This document shows, in pieces, positions 23,381 to 31,368 of a stretch of 39,798 bases of DNA (position 1 is the stretch's first letter; each line of letters opens with the position of its first letter). A program made the translations under genes and the position numbers. A model generated the notes under the pieces. The model saw only the letters and a list, made by a program, of their open reading frames with translations. It had not been told where the DNA came from and did no database searches. Source of the stretch: JAVBQJ01 sp031549115. GTDB taxonomy: Bacteria; Verrucomicrobiota; Lentisphaeria; Victivallales; Victivallaceae. The stretch covers positions 1 to 39,798 of the forward strand of contig JAVBQJ010000061.1 in the NCBI GenBank assembly GCA_031549115.1, read 5' to 3'.

Positions 23381-26300
23381 ATGGATTTATCGCAGCTGCA
23401 AATCGCCGGAAAGTGGTGGGAAACACCGGAATTCACCGGTTTGAACGTACTCACCCCCCGTGCCACCTTGTTTCCATGCGAGTCGCTGGAGGTCGCCCGT
23501 CACGGCAACGGCCGCGACGGTTCGTTGGTCCAGTCGTTGAACGGCCGCTGGAAATTCCGTTATTTCGAGTCTCCCGAACAGGTTTCGGAAAAAGATTGCC
23601 GGAGCGACTTGAAAGGCAAGTGGGACGAAGTCGCCGTCCCCGGCTGCTGGACCATGCAGGGGTACGGCCGACCGCACTACACCAACGTGGTCATGCCGTA
23701 TGGCGAAGCCGCCCCGAAGGTGCCGGAGAAAAATCCGACCGGCGTCTACCGCCGCAGCTTCGAAGTTTCCGAATCGTGGTGCGCCAACCGGCGTACCGTG
23801 CTGCACTTCGACGGCTTTGAAAGCGTGATCGAAGTCTGGGTCAACGGCACCATGGCGGGCATCGCCAAAGACGCCCGTACCGCGAGCGAATTCGACATCA
23901 CCCGCCTGGTGCACCCGGGCCGCAACGACATCGCGGTCATGGTCATCCAGTGGAGCGATTCGAACTTCATCGAGGACCAGGATCAGTGGTGGCACGCCGG
24001 GCTGGTGCGCGATGTGTATATCTACAATACCGCGCCTTATTACATTCAGGACGTGTTCGCGATGGCGGTTCTGGATGAAAACCTCGTCGACGCCACCCTG
24101 ACGCTGCAATTGCGCCCCGGCTTCTCCGATTGGAAAAACGGCCTGCGTTTTCAATGCCGTCTGTACGATATGGACAATCGTGAAGTGTGGAAGCAGCCGG
24201 AAATCATCGAAGTCGGCGACTATACCCAGGTCGGCGGCCCCGGTTCGCTGGCGAAAAAATCCATCGCCATCGCCAAACCGCGCCCGTGGAATGCCGAAAG
24301 CCCGTATTTGTACCGGCTGGCGGTCACCCTCGTCGACACCGACGGCACCAAACTCGAACACACCTCCTGCCGGATCGGCTTCAAACGCATCGAAATCCGC
24401 GACCGGCATCTGTGGATCAACGGCCAGGCGGTGTTGATCACAGGGGTCAACCGCCACGACCACCATCCGGAAACCGGCCGCACCATCGCCGAAGCGGATA
24501 TGCGCCGCGACCTCGAACTGATGAAGCAGTTCAACATCAACGCGGTCCGCACCAGTCACTATCCGAATGCGCCGCGCTTCTACGAATTGTGCGACGAATA
24601 CGGTCTGTACGTGCTCGACGAAGCCAATCTCGAAGCGCACCATTATTATTTCGACCTGTGTGCCAATCCGCGCTGGGCGCACGCATTCCTCGATCGCGCC
24701 ATCCGGATGGTGATGCGCGACAAGAATCACGCCAGCATCATCGGCTGGTCGCTCGGCAACGAGTCCGGCTTCGGGATGAATCACGCGGCCATGGCGGCGT
24801 GGATCAAGGAATACGACCCGACCCGTTACCTCCATTACGAGGGCGTGAACTGCATTGACGAAACGCGGCCGGAGTTTTTCGCCGAACGCAGCCATACGCC
24901 GGTCGTCGACGTGATCAGCGCCATGTACCCGCCGATCGCGTGGCTCGCCAGCTGGGCCGAACACTCCACCGAGACCCGCCGTCCGTTCATCCTGTGTGAA
25001 TTTTCCCACGCGATGGGCAACAGCAACGGCAGTCTGAAGGACTACTTCGCCCTCTTCCACCGCTACTTCGACCGCGGCCTGCAGGGCGGCTTCATCTGGG
25101 AGTGGCTCGACCACGGCATCGCGCAGAAAACCGCCGACGGCCGTCCCTACTGGGCATACGGCGGCGACTTCGGCGACGAACCGAACGACCGCAACTTCTG
25201 TCTCGACGGCCTGATCGGCTCCGACCGCGTACCGCATCCGGCACTGTGGGAATACAAGCAGTTGAGCAAACCGTTCGCCATCCACGCCGTCGACGTATCC
25301 GCCGGCAAATTCGAATTCGAAAATCTCCGCTACTTCGCCGACGCAGGCGATATGGAAGTACGCTGGGAACTGCAGGTGGACGGCGTCACGGCCCAAAAGG
25401 GCCGTTTGAATTCCCTGAAAGCGGCGCCCCGGAGCCGGACGCCGTTCCGGCTGGAGTGGAAGCTGCCGCAGGAGCTGCCCGCCCACGCGGAGGTGTTCGT
25501 ATTGTTCAAAGCTTACAACCGCCAGGCGACCTCGTATGCCCCGGCCGGGCACGAACTCGGCTTCGAGCAGTTCGCGCTGCCGATCCGCGGCGGCATGCGC
25601 CCCGTCGCCGTGCGCGCCGCATCGCCCCTGGCCGCCTGCGTCGAAGAGACGGAATTCCATCTCGCCAACCGCGAATTTCTGCTGATTTTCGACCGGAAGA
25701 CCGCCCGGATCGCCTCGTTCCGCTACAAGGGCATGGAGCTGTTGAAGTCCGGTCCGTCACCGGCGATCTGGCGTGCCGCCACCGACAACGACGGCATCCG
25801 CACCTTCCCGTTGGAAGGGCAACAGAAGACGGTACTGTACAAGTGGCTGGAAGCCGGTTACGATGCCATGGAATTGCGCGATGTCGTCACCGAAATGTAC
25901 GAATGCAACGGCTTGCCGGAAATTCACAGTTCGGTCACCGGCGCGGTAAAAACCAACCCGGAAGCGCTGAAGCTGGATCAGGTGTTGCAGATTCTGCCCA
26001 ACGGCGATCTTATCTTCACCAACCGCCTGGTGCTGGCGCAGGGAATGCCGGATCTGCCGCGCCTCGGCTTCAAGCTGGTGCTGCCGGCCGGCTTCGAGCA
26101 ACTGATGTGGTTCGGACGCGGCCCGCAGGAAAACTACCAGGACCGCGACGCCGGTTATCCGATTTCCCGCCATACCGGTACTGTGACCGGAGAATATGTG
26201 CCGTACGGCATGCCGCAGGAGCACGGCAACCATACCGCCACCCGCTTCGCGGTGATCTCCAACGGCGCCGGCGGCTTGATCGCGACTGCCGAAGAGACGA

Positions 26301-26539
26301 TGGAATTCACCGCCGGTCATTACAGCGCTGCGCAGTTGTTCGCCGCCCGGCATCCGAGCGATCTGGTGCCGCAGCCGGAAACCTTCTGGCACCTGGATTG
26401 GCACCAGAGCGGCGTCGGGACGCATACCTGCGGCCCCGCCACGCTGCCGGAGTACCGGATTTATCCGGGAACCTACCAGTTCAACTTCCGGCTGCGTCCG
26501 TTCAAGGGCGCGCGCGTGCCGGAAGAGCTGCTGCGATAA
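23381..26539 (+). CDS. lacZ: LacZ-type beta-galactosidase, GH2
   Basis: A 1052-residue five-domain beta-galactosidase that hydrolyses terminal beta-galactosides; no signal peptide, so it is cytoplasmic. Order: jelly-roll sugar-binding domain (GCWTMQGYGRPHYTNVVMPY), immunoglobulin-like domain, TIM barrel (GVNRHDHHPETGRTIAEADM; NAVRTSHYPNAPRFYELCDE), second beta domain, and the C-terminal Bgal-small domain (WFGRGPQENYQDRDAG; FWHLDWHQSGVGTHTCGPAT). The acid/base is E461 in WSLGNESGFG and the nucleophile E540 in LCEFSHAMGNSNG, at almost the same positions as in Escherichia coli LacZ. AAGGAGA precedes the start. The lone OppC-type permease follows after 16 bp, so the pair probably form a galactoside-use operon. 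Confidence 0.93.
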   Translation: MDLSQLQIAGKWWETPEFTGLNVLTPRATLFPCESLEVARHGNGRDGSLVQSLNGRWKFRYFESPEQVSEKDCRSDLKGKWDEVAVPGCWTMQGYGRPHYTNVVMPYGEAAPKVPEKNPTGVYRRSFEVSESWCANRRTVLHFDGFESVIEVWVNGTMAGIAKDARTASEFDITRLVHPGRNDIAVMVIQWSDSNFIEDQDQWWHAGLVRDVYIYNTAPYYIQDVFAMAVLDENLVDATLTLQLRPGFSDWKNGLRFQCRLYDMDNREVWKQPEIIEVGDYTQVGGPGSLAKKSIAIAKPRPWNAESPYLYRLAVTLVDTDGTKLEHTSCRIGFKRIEIRDRHLWINGQAVLITGVNRHDHHPETGRTIAEADMRRDLELMKQFNINAVRTSHYPNAPRFYELCDEYGLYVLDEANLEAHHYYFDLCANPRWAHAFLDRAIRMVMRDKNHASIIGWSLGNESGFGMNHAAMAAWIKEYDPTRYLHYEGVNCIDETRPEFFAERSHTPVVDVISAMYPPIAWLASWAEHSTETRRPFILCEFSHAMGNSNGSLKDYFALFHRYFDRGLQGGFIWEWLDHGIAQKTADGRPYWAYGGDFGDEPNDRNFCLDGLIGSDRVPHPALWEYKQLSKPFAIHAVDVSAGKFEFENLRYFADAGDMEVRWELQVDGVTAQKGRLNSLKAAPRSRTPFRLEWKLPQELPAHAEVFVLFKAYNRQATSYAPAGHELGFEQFALPIRGGMRPVAVRAASPLAACVEETEFHLANREFLLIFDRKTARIASFRYKGMELLKSGPSPAIWRAATDNDGIRTFPLEGQQKTVLYKWLEAGYDAMELRDVVTEMYECNGLPEIHSSVTGAVKTNPEALKLDQVLQILPNGDLIFTNRLVLAQGMPDLPRLGFKLVLPAGFEQLMWFGRGPQENYQDRDAGYPISRHTGTVTGEYVPYGMPQEHGNHTATRFAVISNGAGGLIATAEETMEFTAGHYSAAQLFAARHPSDLVPQPETFWHLDWHQSGVGTHTCGPATLPEYRIYPGTYQFNFRLRPFKGARVPEELLR

Positions 26540-26555
26540 CGTACGGGAGCGACCG

Positions 26556-27692
26556 ATGGAATTTCGCGGCATCTGGCGTAAATTCAAACGCGACCCGTTG
26601 GCGGTCGCGGGGCTGGCGGGAATCGGGCTATTGCTGTTCCCCGCCATCTTCGCCCCGCTTCTGGCCAACGGGCGGCCGCTGCTGCTCCGGCTCCCCGACG
26701 GGAGCTGGACGGCGCCGTTCTGGCGTTATCTTTTCGCACCGGACAGTACCGAATTCATCATTGAACAATGCTTCAACTATGTGCTGCTGGCGCTGCCACT
26801 CCTGCTGTTGCTGCGCTGGTTCCGGCGCGGCCGGAAGTACATCGTGCCGCCGGCGCTGCTGTTGCTGGCGTTGCCGTTTTTTCTGGTCCGCGCTCCGGTG
26901 GACAAGCTGAATTACCGGGAGCTGGCGGCGCAGACCGGGTACAGCGCCGTCTTCGCACCGATTCCCTACGGGTCGTCGGAGGCCGGCGTCGCCCGCCCCT
27001 ACGAATCCCCCTCCCCGCAACACTGGCTCGGTGCCGATGAAATCGGGCGCGATGTCGCCAGCCGGATGGTCTACGGCGCCAGAGTATCGCTGGCGGTCGG
27101 CATTTTCGCCACCACGCTGGCGCTGGTGATCGGCGTTTCGATCGGGATGTTTTCCGGCTACCACGGCGGCACCGCCGATCTGGTGACGATGCGGATCATC
27201 GAAATCCTGATCTGCTTCCCGTCGTTTCTATTGCTGCTGATCCTGATGGCCATTCTGAAGGACCGGAAATTCGACCAATCGATTTTGATCGTGATCGGCG
27301 TCATCGGACTCACCGGCTGGATGGGTCTCGCGCAACTGGTGCGCGGCGAAGCGCTCCGGCTGCGGGAACTGCCGTACATGCAATGCTGCAAGACGCTGGG
27401 GCTGCCGTGGTGGCGAACGTACTTCGTCCATCTGCTGCCCAATCTGATGGCGCCGGTGGTGATTACATTCGCCTTTGCGGTCGCCGGGGCGATTCTGGCG
27501 GAAAGCGCCTTGAGCTTCCTCGGATTCGGCGTACAGCCGCCGACACCGAGCTGGGGAGGATTGCTGCGGCAGGCGTTCAACGACCCGTTCCATTACTGGC
27601 ATCTGACCTTCGCGCCGGGGGTGGCGCTGTTCATCGCCGTGGCCAGCTTCAACTTCACCGGAGAGGGGTTGCGCCGGACGCTACCGCGCTGA
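26556..27692 (+). CDS. ABC transporter permease, OppC/DppC type, unpaired
   Basis: A 378-residue inner-membrane permease. The first about 50 residues (WRKFKRDPLAVAGLAGIGLL) are the typical OppC_N segment. An unusually long stretch with two hydrophobic segments (about 72-115) follows, then LGADEIGRDVASRMVYGARV, the hallmark start of the transport domain, with about five membrane helices. TLGLPWWRTYFVHLLPNLMA is the cytoplasmic EAA loop that docks the ATPase. These transporters import oligopeptides, nickel or oligosaccharides. No OppB partner, binding protein or ATPase is encoded here, so the partners must lie elsewhere. GGGAG before the ATG fixes the start. Its end overlaps the convergent lipase-like gene by 12 bp. 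Confidence 0.88.
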   Translation: MEFRGIWRKFKRDPLAVAGLAGIGLLLFPAIFAPLLANGRPLLLRLPDGSWTAPFWRYLFAPDSTEFIIEQCFNYVLLALPLLLLLRWFRRGRKYIVPPALLLLALPFFLVRAPVDKLNYRELAAQTGYSAVFAPIPYGSSEAGVARPYESPSPQHWLGADEIGRDVASRMVYGARVSLAVGIFATTLALVIGVSIGMFSGYHGGTADLVTMRIIEILICFPSFLLLLILMAILKDRKFDQSILIVIGVIGLTGWMGLAQLVRGEALRLRELPYMQCCKTLGLPWWRTYFVHLLPNLMAPVVITFAFAVAGAILAESALSFLGFGVQPPTPSWGGLLRQAFNDPFHYWHLTFAPGVALFIAVASFNFTGEGLRRTLPR

Positions 27693-28529
27693 CTCGTCGA
27701 AGCTGCCGCTTTCCAGGAATTGCTCCACCGCCCGGTAAACCCGGCGGCTGCGGGTGGCGAAGCTGTGATCGATGTTGATTACTGTCGTCTCCGCCGCCGG
27801 CGCGTACGCGGCATAATCACGCTTGACCGCAATGTCGAAACGCGCCGCCACCACCCCGGTCGGAATCGCGTAAATCTGCGGCAGCCGCGCCGCCAACGCC
27901 CCGGATTGACTGGACAGGTCCGGCAATGGCTTCACCAGTTTGGCGCCGCCCGGCAGCACCTGCAGCACATGCCGCGCCACATCCGAGCCCTGATTCGGCG
28001 GCGCGATCATCACCAGCCGCCCGAAGCGTTCGAAGGTCAGAATCCGCGCTGCTTCCCCGTCGTGCCACGCCGCATCCGCGTCGGCGTCCAGATGCGCCAG
28101 TGCCGCCCGCGTCAGCAGCGCTCCCATGCTGTGGGTGACAATATCGATGGTCAGATCCGGATGTTCCACCGCGGCGGCGATCAGGAACCGGCGGAAGTCC
28201 GCCGCATGCGTCAAAACATCCTTGCGGGTCGACGGATAATCGTAGACATACACCTCATATCCCGCGCGCGCCAGCCGCCGCCCCAGCCCCGCCAGGTCGA
28301 AGCTGCCGCGAAAAAGGCCGTGCACCAGAACCGCCAGATGCCCGTTCGGCGCCGCCGGTGCCGCCGGCTCGAAATGCCGGATTTCTTTCGCTTCCAGCAG
28401 CGGCCGGTAGTGATTCTGTGAAGTCGCCGGAACGATGGGTTCGGTGGCACGGCAGCCCATGGTCGAACTCAATCCGACCATGACCGCCAATGACAACGGG
28501 GATGGAAAGACTTTTTTCTTCGGCTTCAT
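27681..28529 (-). CDS. alpha/beta-hydrolase (lipase-like), exported
   Basis: A 282-residue alpha/beta-hydrolase. The N terminus (KKKVFPSPLSLAVMVGLSST, then MGC) is a signal peptide and, with C26, possibly a lipoprotein signal, though the lipobox is weak. The oxyanion motif is LAVLVHGLFRGSFDLAGL (H70-G71), the nucleophile S134 in VTHSMGALL, and the likely catalytic His H255 in INIDHSFATRS. This fits esterases or lipases related to triacylglycerol lipase and PGAP1-like proteins. It would act in the periplasm or on the outer membrane; substrate unknown. The ATG at 28529 lies in an ATGA overlap with the DUF721 gene. The frame is open upstream to 28868 but that part shadows the DUF721 gene. Confidence 0.82.
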   Translation of the reverse strand: MKPKKKVFPSPLSLAVMVGLSSTMGCRATEPIVPATSQNHYRPLLEAKEIRHFEPAAPAAPNGHLAVLVHGLFRGSFDLAGLGRRLARAGYEVYVYDYPSTRKDVLTHAADFRRFLIAAAVEHPDLTIDIVTHSMGALLTRAALAHLDADADAAWHDGEAARILTFERFGRLVMIAPPNQGSDVARHVLQVLPGGAKLVKPLPDLSSQSGALAARLPQIYAIPTGVVAARFDIAVKRDYAAYAPAAETTVINIDHSFATRSRRVYRAVEQFLESGSFDESAR

Positions 28530-28936
28530 GAGCGCCCGGCCGGGATGAATTTGAGTTCGGTGAAGTGGCTCTCGCCCAGCGCCGTGTTCAACTTGGCCAG
28601 CAATACATTGCGCATCCGGTTCAATTCCATCATCCAGGCCGGATGATCGACCTCGGCGATCGCCACCGCGCCCTGCGCCAGAGCGAAAGAAGAGTGTTTG
28701 GCCAGCTGCGGACCGACCACCGCCGGCCAGCAGGCGCGCGACTTCTCCAGCCACACCTGATCGGGGCCGACGGCACGCGCCATCACCGCGTCGAGGAAAT
28801 CCCCGACCGGCTGCGGTTTGGGACAATGGGCGGTAACTTCGATGATGGCGTTCTCGGTGCCGTACCAATCCCGCAAAATGCCGTATATCTTGCGCAACCG
28901 CCGCTTTTCCCGCAGCGATTCCGGCATAATCGTCAT
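28526..28936 (-). CDS. DUF721 (DciA-like) protein
   Basis: A 136-residue protein. The central-to-C-terminal region (WPAVVGPQLAKHSSFALAQG, then AVAIAEVDHPAWMMELNRMR and the final LLAKLNTALGESHFTELKF) has the DUF721 pattern, including the LxxxVxxxxWMxEL core. In DciA such a domain serves the replicative helicase loader; here the N-terminal part (RRLRKIYGILRDWYGTENAI) is also of the expected size. A DNA-related role is plausible by family, not shown by context. The start at 28936 is chosen because it forms an ATGA overlap with the gene upstream; an ATG at 28927 is an alternative. Confidence 0.7.
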   Translation of the reverse strand: MTIMPESLREKRRLRKIYGILRDWYGTENAIIEVTAHCPKPQPVGDFLDAVMARAVGPDQVWLEKSRACWPAVVGPQLAKHSSFALAQGAVAIAEVDHPAWMMELNRMRNVLLAKLNTALGESHFTELKFIPAGRS

Positions 28937-29310
28937 GGCACGTCGATCCCGCAGAACATCACCGGCAGCATCACGGCATGGAACGCCAATTTGAACGGCG
29001 CGATGAATCCCTTGATGGTATAACGCACCCCCGGCTTGAAGAAGCCGAACGGCGCTCCCACGGTACATCCCAGAATCCCGATCGGCAGCTGAAACACCTC
29101 AATAACGTCGATCCCCATTTTCAGGAATCCCCGCATCCCGGAGAAAAATCCGGTGATCACGTACGGATGCGCCTTTTCGGCCGCCTTGACCGCAAACGGC
29201 GCCAGAATCGCCCAGCTGATCGGGTCGACCGCCTTCGCCTGCGGCGTATATACGGCGCCGCCGACCACCGCCATCGTCATAAAACAGAGAAAAAATCGTT
29301 TCATACTCAT
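28933..29310 (-). CDS. short exported protein of unknown function
   Basis: A 125-residue protein; the start is at 29310 or, less likely, 29304. Residues 1-27 form a signal peptide with a good cleavage site (TPQAKA before VDPIS). The rest is rich in Gly, Phe and Pro with three semi-hydrophobic stretches: GMRGFLKMGIDVIEVFQLPI, GAPFGFFKPGVRYTIKGF and FKLAFHAVMLPVMFCGID. It vaguely recalls short exosortase-associated proteins of this phylum (TIGR04073-like) by length and Gly spacing, but the match is too weak to assign. Its promoter is TTGCAT (29343-29348 on the plus strand), 17 bp, TATATT (29320-29325). It heads a three-gene minus-strand operon joined by two ATGA overlaps. Confidence 0.7.
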   Translation of the reverse strand: MSMKRFFLCFMTMAVVGGAVYTPQAKAVDPISWAILAPFAVKAAEKAHPYVITGFFSGMRGFLKMGIDVIEVFQLPIGILGCTVGAPFGFFKPGVRYTIKGFIAPFKLAFHAVMLPVMFCGIDVP

Positions 29311-29519
29311 AATGTTCTGAATATATACCGTTTCTTTTCGAAATGCAAGGGCTCCGCGAAACTTTTTTTCAACCGTGAAGCGCTTTCACTTTTTCAAGTA
29401 TCAATCATACATTTCCTCCCTTTTTTTACTTTTTTACCGAAAAGGTATTGACTTTTTGTCAATTTTACGCTATAATAGTATATGAAACATTTCATATGAA
29501 TTATTTAAAGACTCATCGA
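29311..29519. promoter_or_regulatory. divergent promoter region with LacI-type palindromes
   Basis: Minus promoter: TTGCAT, 17 bp, TATATT (29348 to 29320). Plus promoter: TTGACT (29448-29453), 17 bp, TATAAT (29471-29476). Directly after the plus -10, an 18-bp inverted repeat has arms ATATGAAA (29480-29487) and TTTCATAT (29490-29497) around CA, at the expected transcription start. Upstream, GTGAAGCGCTTTCAC (29375-29389) has 5-bp arms and the AAGCGCTT core of LacI-family operators. Both are good targets for the LacI-family protein at 29520. Confidence 0.65.
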
Positions 29520-30584
29520 ATGAAGACCAAGAGAAATACGAGCGCTACAGAAAACCAACGCGTTACCTTAAAAATGGTGGCGGATTCGGCCGGATTGTCC
29601 GTGGCTGCGGTATCGCAGATTCTGAACAACAAATCCAATGATTTCTGTTCCGAAACCAACAAAAACCGGGTCCGGGAAATCGCCAGGAAGATGGGCTACC
29701 GTCCCAACCCCGGTGTCAAACTGATGCGGGGAGAACAGGTAAAATCGATCGCAGTCATGCTGGCAATGGACCAGATGGAACTGGAAGCGCACATCCAGCG
29801 GATCGTACTGCGGCTGTTCCGTGCTTATGAGAAAAAAGGTTATTCCTGTTATTTCAGTTCCGACGAGCGTGACCTGGAACAGAACCGGTTGCGGATCCGT
29901 AATCTGCTGGACTACGGGGTGGAACGTTTCATTTTCCTGGGCTCCCCCCTGGGACATGAGGAGCTGTGTATGGAAATACACAATGCCGGACGCGCGCTGG
30001 TATACTACGAGACCCGGACACTGACCGAAAGACAATATGGCGTTTACTCCGATACCGCGGCGGCGACCGAGAAGATTCTGCGCAGCTTCCCGATCGATCC
30101 GGACACATTGGCTTTCTTCCAGTTGAGCATCGAACCCGATGATGCGCGTTTCGAAGGGTTGCGACGGGCATTGCCTGCGTACACTGACGACGAATTGTGC
30201 CGCCAGGTGGTGCGGGAGTTGCCGCTGGATATCCGGCACGGGGACTTCACGGAATGTTACCGTTCCGGCGCCCAGGCCATCCGTGCTGCGCTCGCAGAAA
30301 AACCGCAGTTGGAGTCGGTGTTCCTTTACTCCGACGCCTTCGCCCTCGGCGCGGTGCCGGTGCTGCTGGAACATTATCGGAAAACCGGACGGCTGGTCAC
30401 TCTCGCCGGCTTCAACTATACGTTTGCCGTACAAACCAGTGTTTATCCGATTATTTCGGCAGAGCACGACTGTGAGGCTATTGTCACCGCATTGATGCAG
30501 GATTTTTCTCCCGGACATCCGGTAGTCACCCTTGAACCGATCGTACGCATACCCAAACAAAATTATATCAACTTCGTCTTCTAA
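29520..30584 (+). CDS. LacI-family transcriptional regulator
   Basis: A 354-residue regulator. Residues about 13-65 are the LacI helix-turn-helix and hinge (VTLKMVADSAGLSVAAVSQI; VREIARKMGYRPNPGVKLMR); the rest is the periplasmic-binding-like effector domain (IAVMLAMDQMELEAHIQRI; VFLYSDAFALGAVPVLL; TLAGFNYTFAVQTS). The ATG at 29520 is preferred. ATGs at 29448 and 29496 are in frame, but the first overlaps the -35 and the second lies inside the operator palindrome, about 13 bases after the likely transcription start. It is followed 14 bp later by a pseudopilin and then a DUF4091 enzyme, which it probably controls with itself. Effector unknown. Confidence 0.88.
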   Translation: MKTKRNTSATENQRVTLKMVADSAGLSVAAVSQILNNKSNDFCSETNKNRVREIARKMGYRPNPGVKLMRGEQVKSIAVMLAMDQMELEAHIQRIVLRLFRAYEKKGYSCYFSSDERDLEQNRLRIRNLLDYGVERFIFLGSPLGHEELCMEIHNAGRALVYYETRTLTERQYGVYSDTAAATEKILRSFPIDPDTLAFFQLSIEPDDARFEGLRRALPAYTDDELCRQVVRELPLDIRHGDFTECYRSGAQAIRAALAEKPQLESVFLYSDAFALGAVPVLLEHYRKTGRLVTLAGFNYTFAVQTSVYPIISAEHDCEAIVTALMQDFSPGHPVVTLEPIVRIPKQNYINFVF

Positions 30585-30598
30585 AGAAAGGGACAACC

Positions 30599-31357
30599 AT
30601 GAAAAAAACATTCACACTCATAGAACTCTTGGTGGTTATTGCCATCATCGCAATCCTGGCCAGCATGCTGCTTCCGGCTCTCAGCCGGGCGCGGGCGGCG
30701 GCCCAGTCGATAAAATGCGTCAACAACCAGAAGCAGATCGGCTTGGTCCAGACCATGTACGCCGGCGACAACAATGAAACCATGACGCCCACCTCCATGG
30801 CCGACTCCGACAGCTCCTGGGGCGCCATCGCCTGGATGGGAATTCTCATCAAGAACGGCTACCTCGGTTCCGCTCATCCGTTGTTCTGTCCCGCGGCGGC
30901 AACGGCGCCCGGGGTCGACTCCTCGACCTTCTCGGATCCGTATGCGGGCTGGAACAATTGGATCGATTACGGCTATAACTATTATTTCCTCGGAAGGACC
31001 TACAATTGGAGCGATCCGTATAACGGCATGAACCCCGAACCGGCCCGGATGTCGAATCTGGGGCAGCCGTCCAATACCATCATGAATGCGGACACGGTAC
31101 AGTCCAACACCCAGGACCGGGGCTATTACATTCTGCTCGCCGACGCCACGAACTCGGATGCCAACAACGGTATCATCTGGTTTCGCCATAACGGCACGGC
31201 CAATATCGTCTGGTGCGACGGCCACGTCGGCGGATACAAGATGCCGGGCGGAGCCACCTATGAATCCACCCAGCAAGCCTGTACGGACGGCTATCTCGGT
31301 ACTTTGTGGTGGGGGGATTACGCCGGCAGCAAATGGTCGCGCCATAACCATAAATAG
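30599..31357 (+). CDS. pseudopilin (type IV pilin-like), unit 3
   Basis: A 252-residue protein starting MKKTFTLIELLVVIAII; predicted cleavage is after Thr4, with E9 at +5. The hydrophobic helix runs to about residue 28, followed by the SRARAAAQ segment shared with units 1 and 2. The globular part is Tyr/Trp/Asn-rich (YAGWNNWIDYGYNYYFL), and the C-terminal region has the H-X9-DG motif HNGTANIVWCDG. AAAGGGACAACC precedes the ATG. It sits between a LacI regulator (14-bp gap) and an exported DUF4091 enzyme (11-bp gap), clearly within one operon. Confidence 0.92.
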   Translation: MKKTFTLIELLVVIAIIAILASMLLPALSRARAAAQSIKCVNNQKQIGLVQTMYAGDNNETMTPTSMADSDSSWGAIAWMGILIKNGYLGSAHPLFCPAAATAPGVDSSTFSDPYAGWNNWIDYGYNYYFLGRTYNWSDPYNGMNPEPARMSNLGQPSNTIMNADTVQSNTQDRGYYILLADATNSDANNGIIWFRHNGTANIVWCDGHVGGYKMPGGATYESTQQACTDGYLGTLWWGDYAGSKWSRHNHK

Positions 31358-31368
31358 AGATTTATTCC

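Noticed and set aside
23387..25660. 757-codon minus-strand open frame
   Set aside because: Antisense shadow of lacZ; no domain, no ribosome binding site, no promoter.
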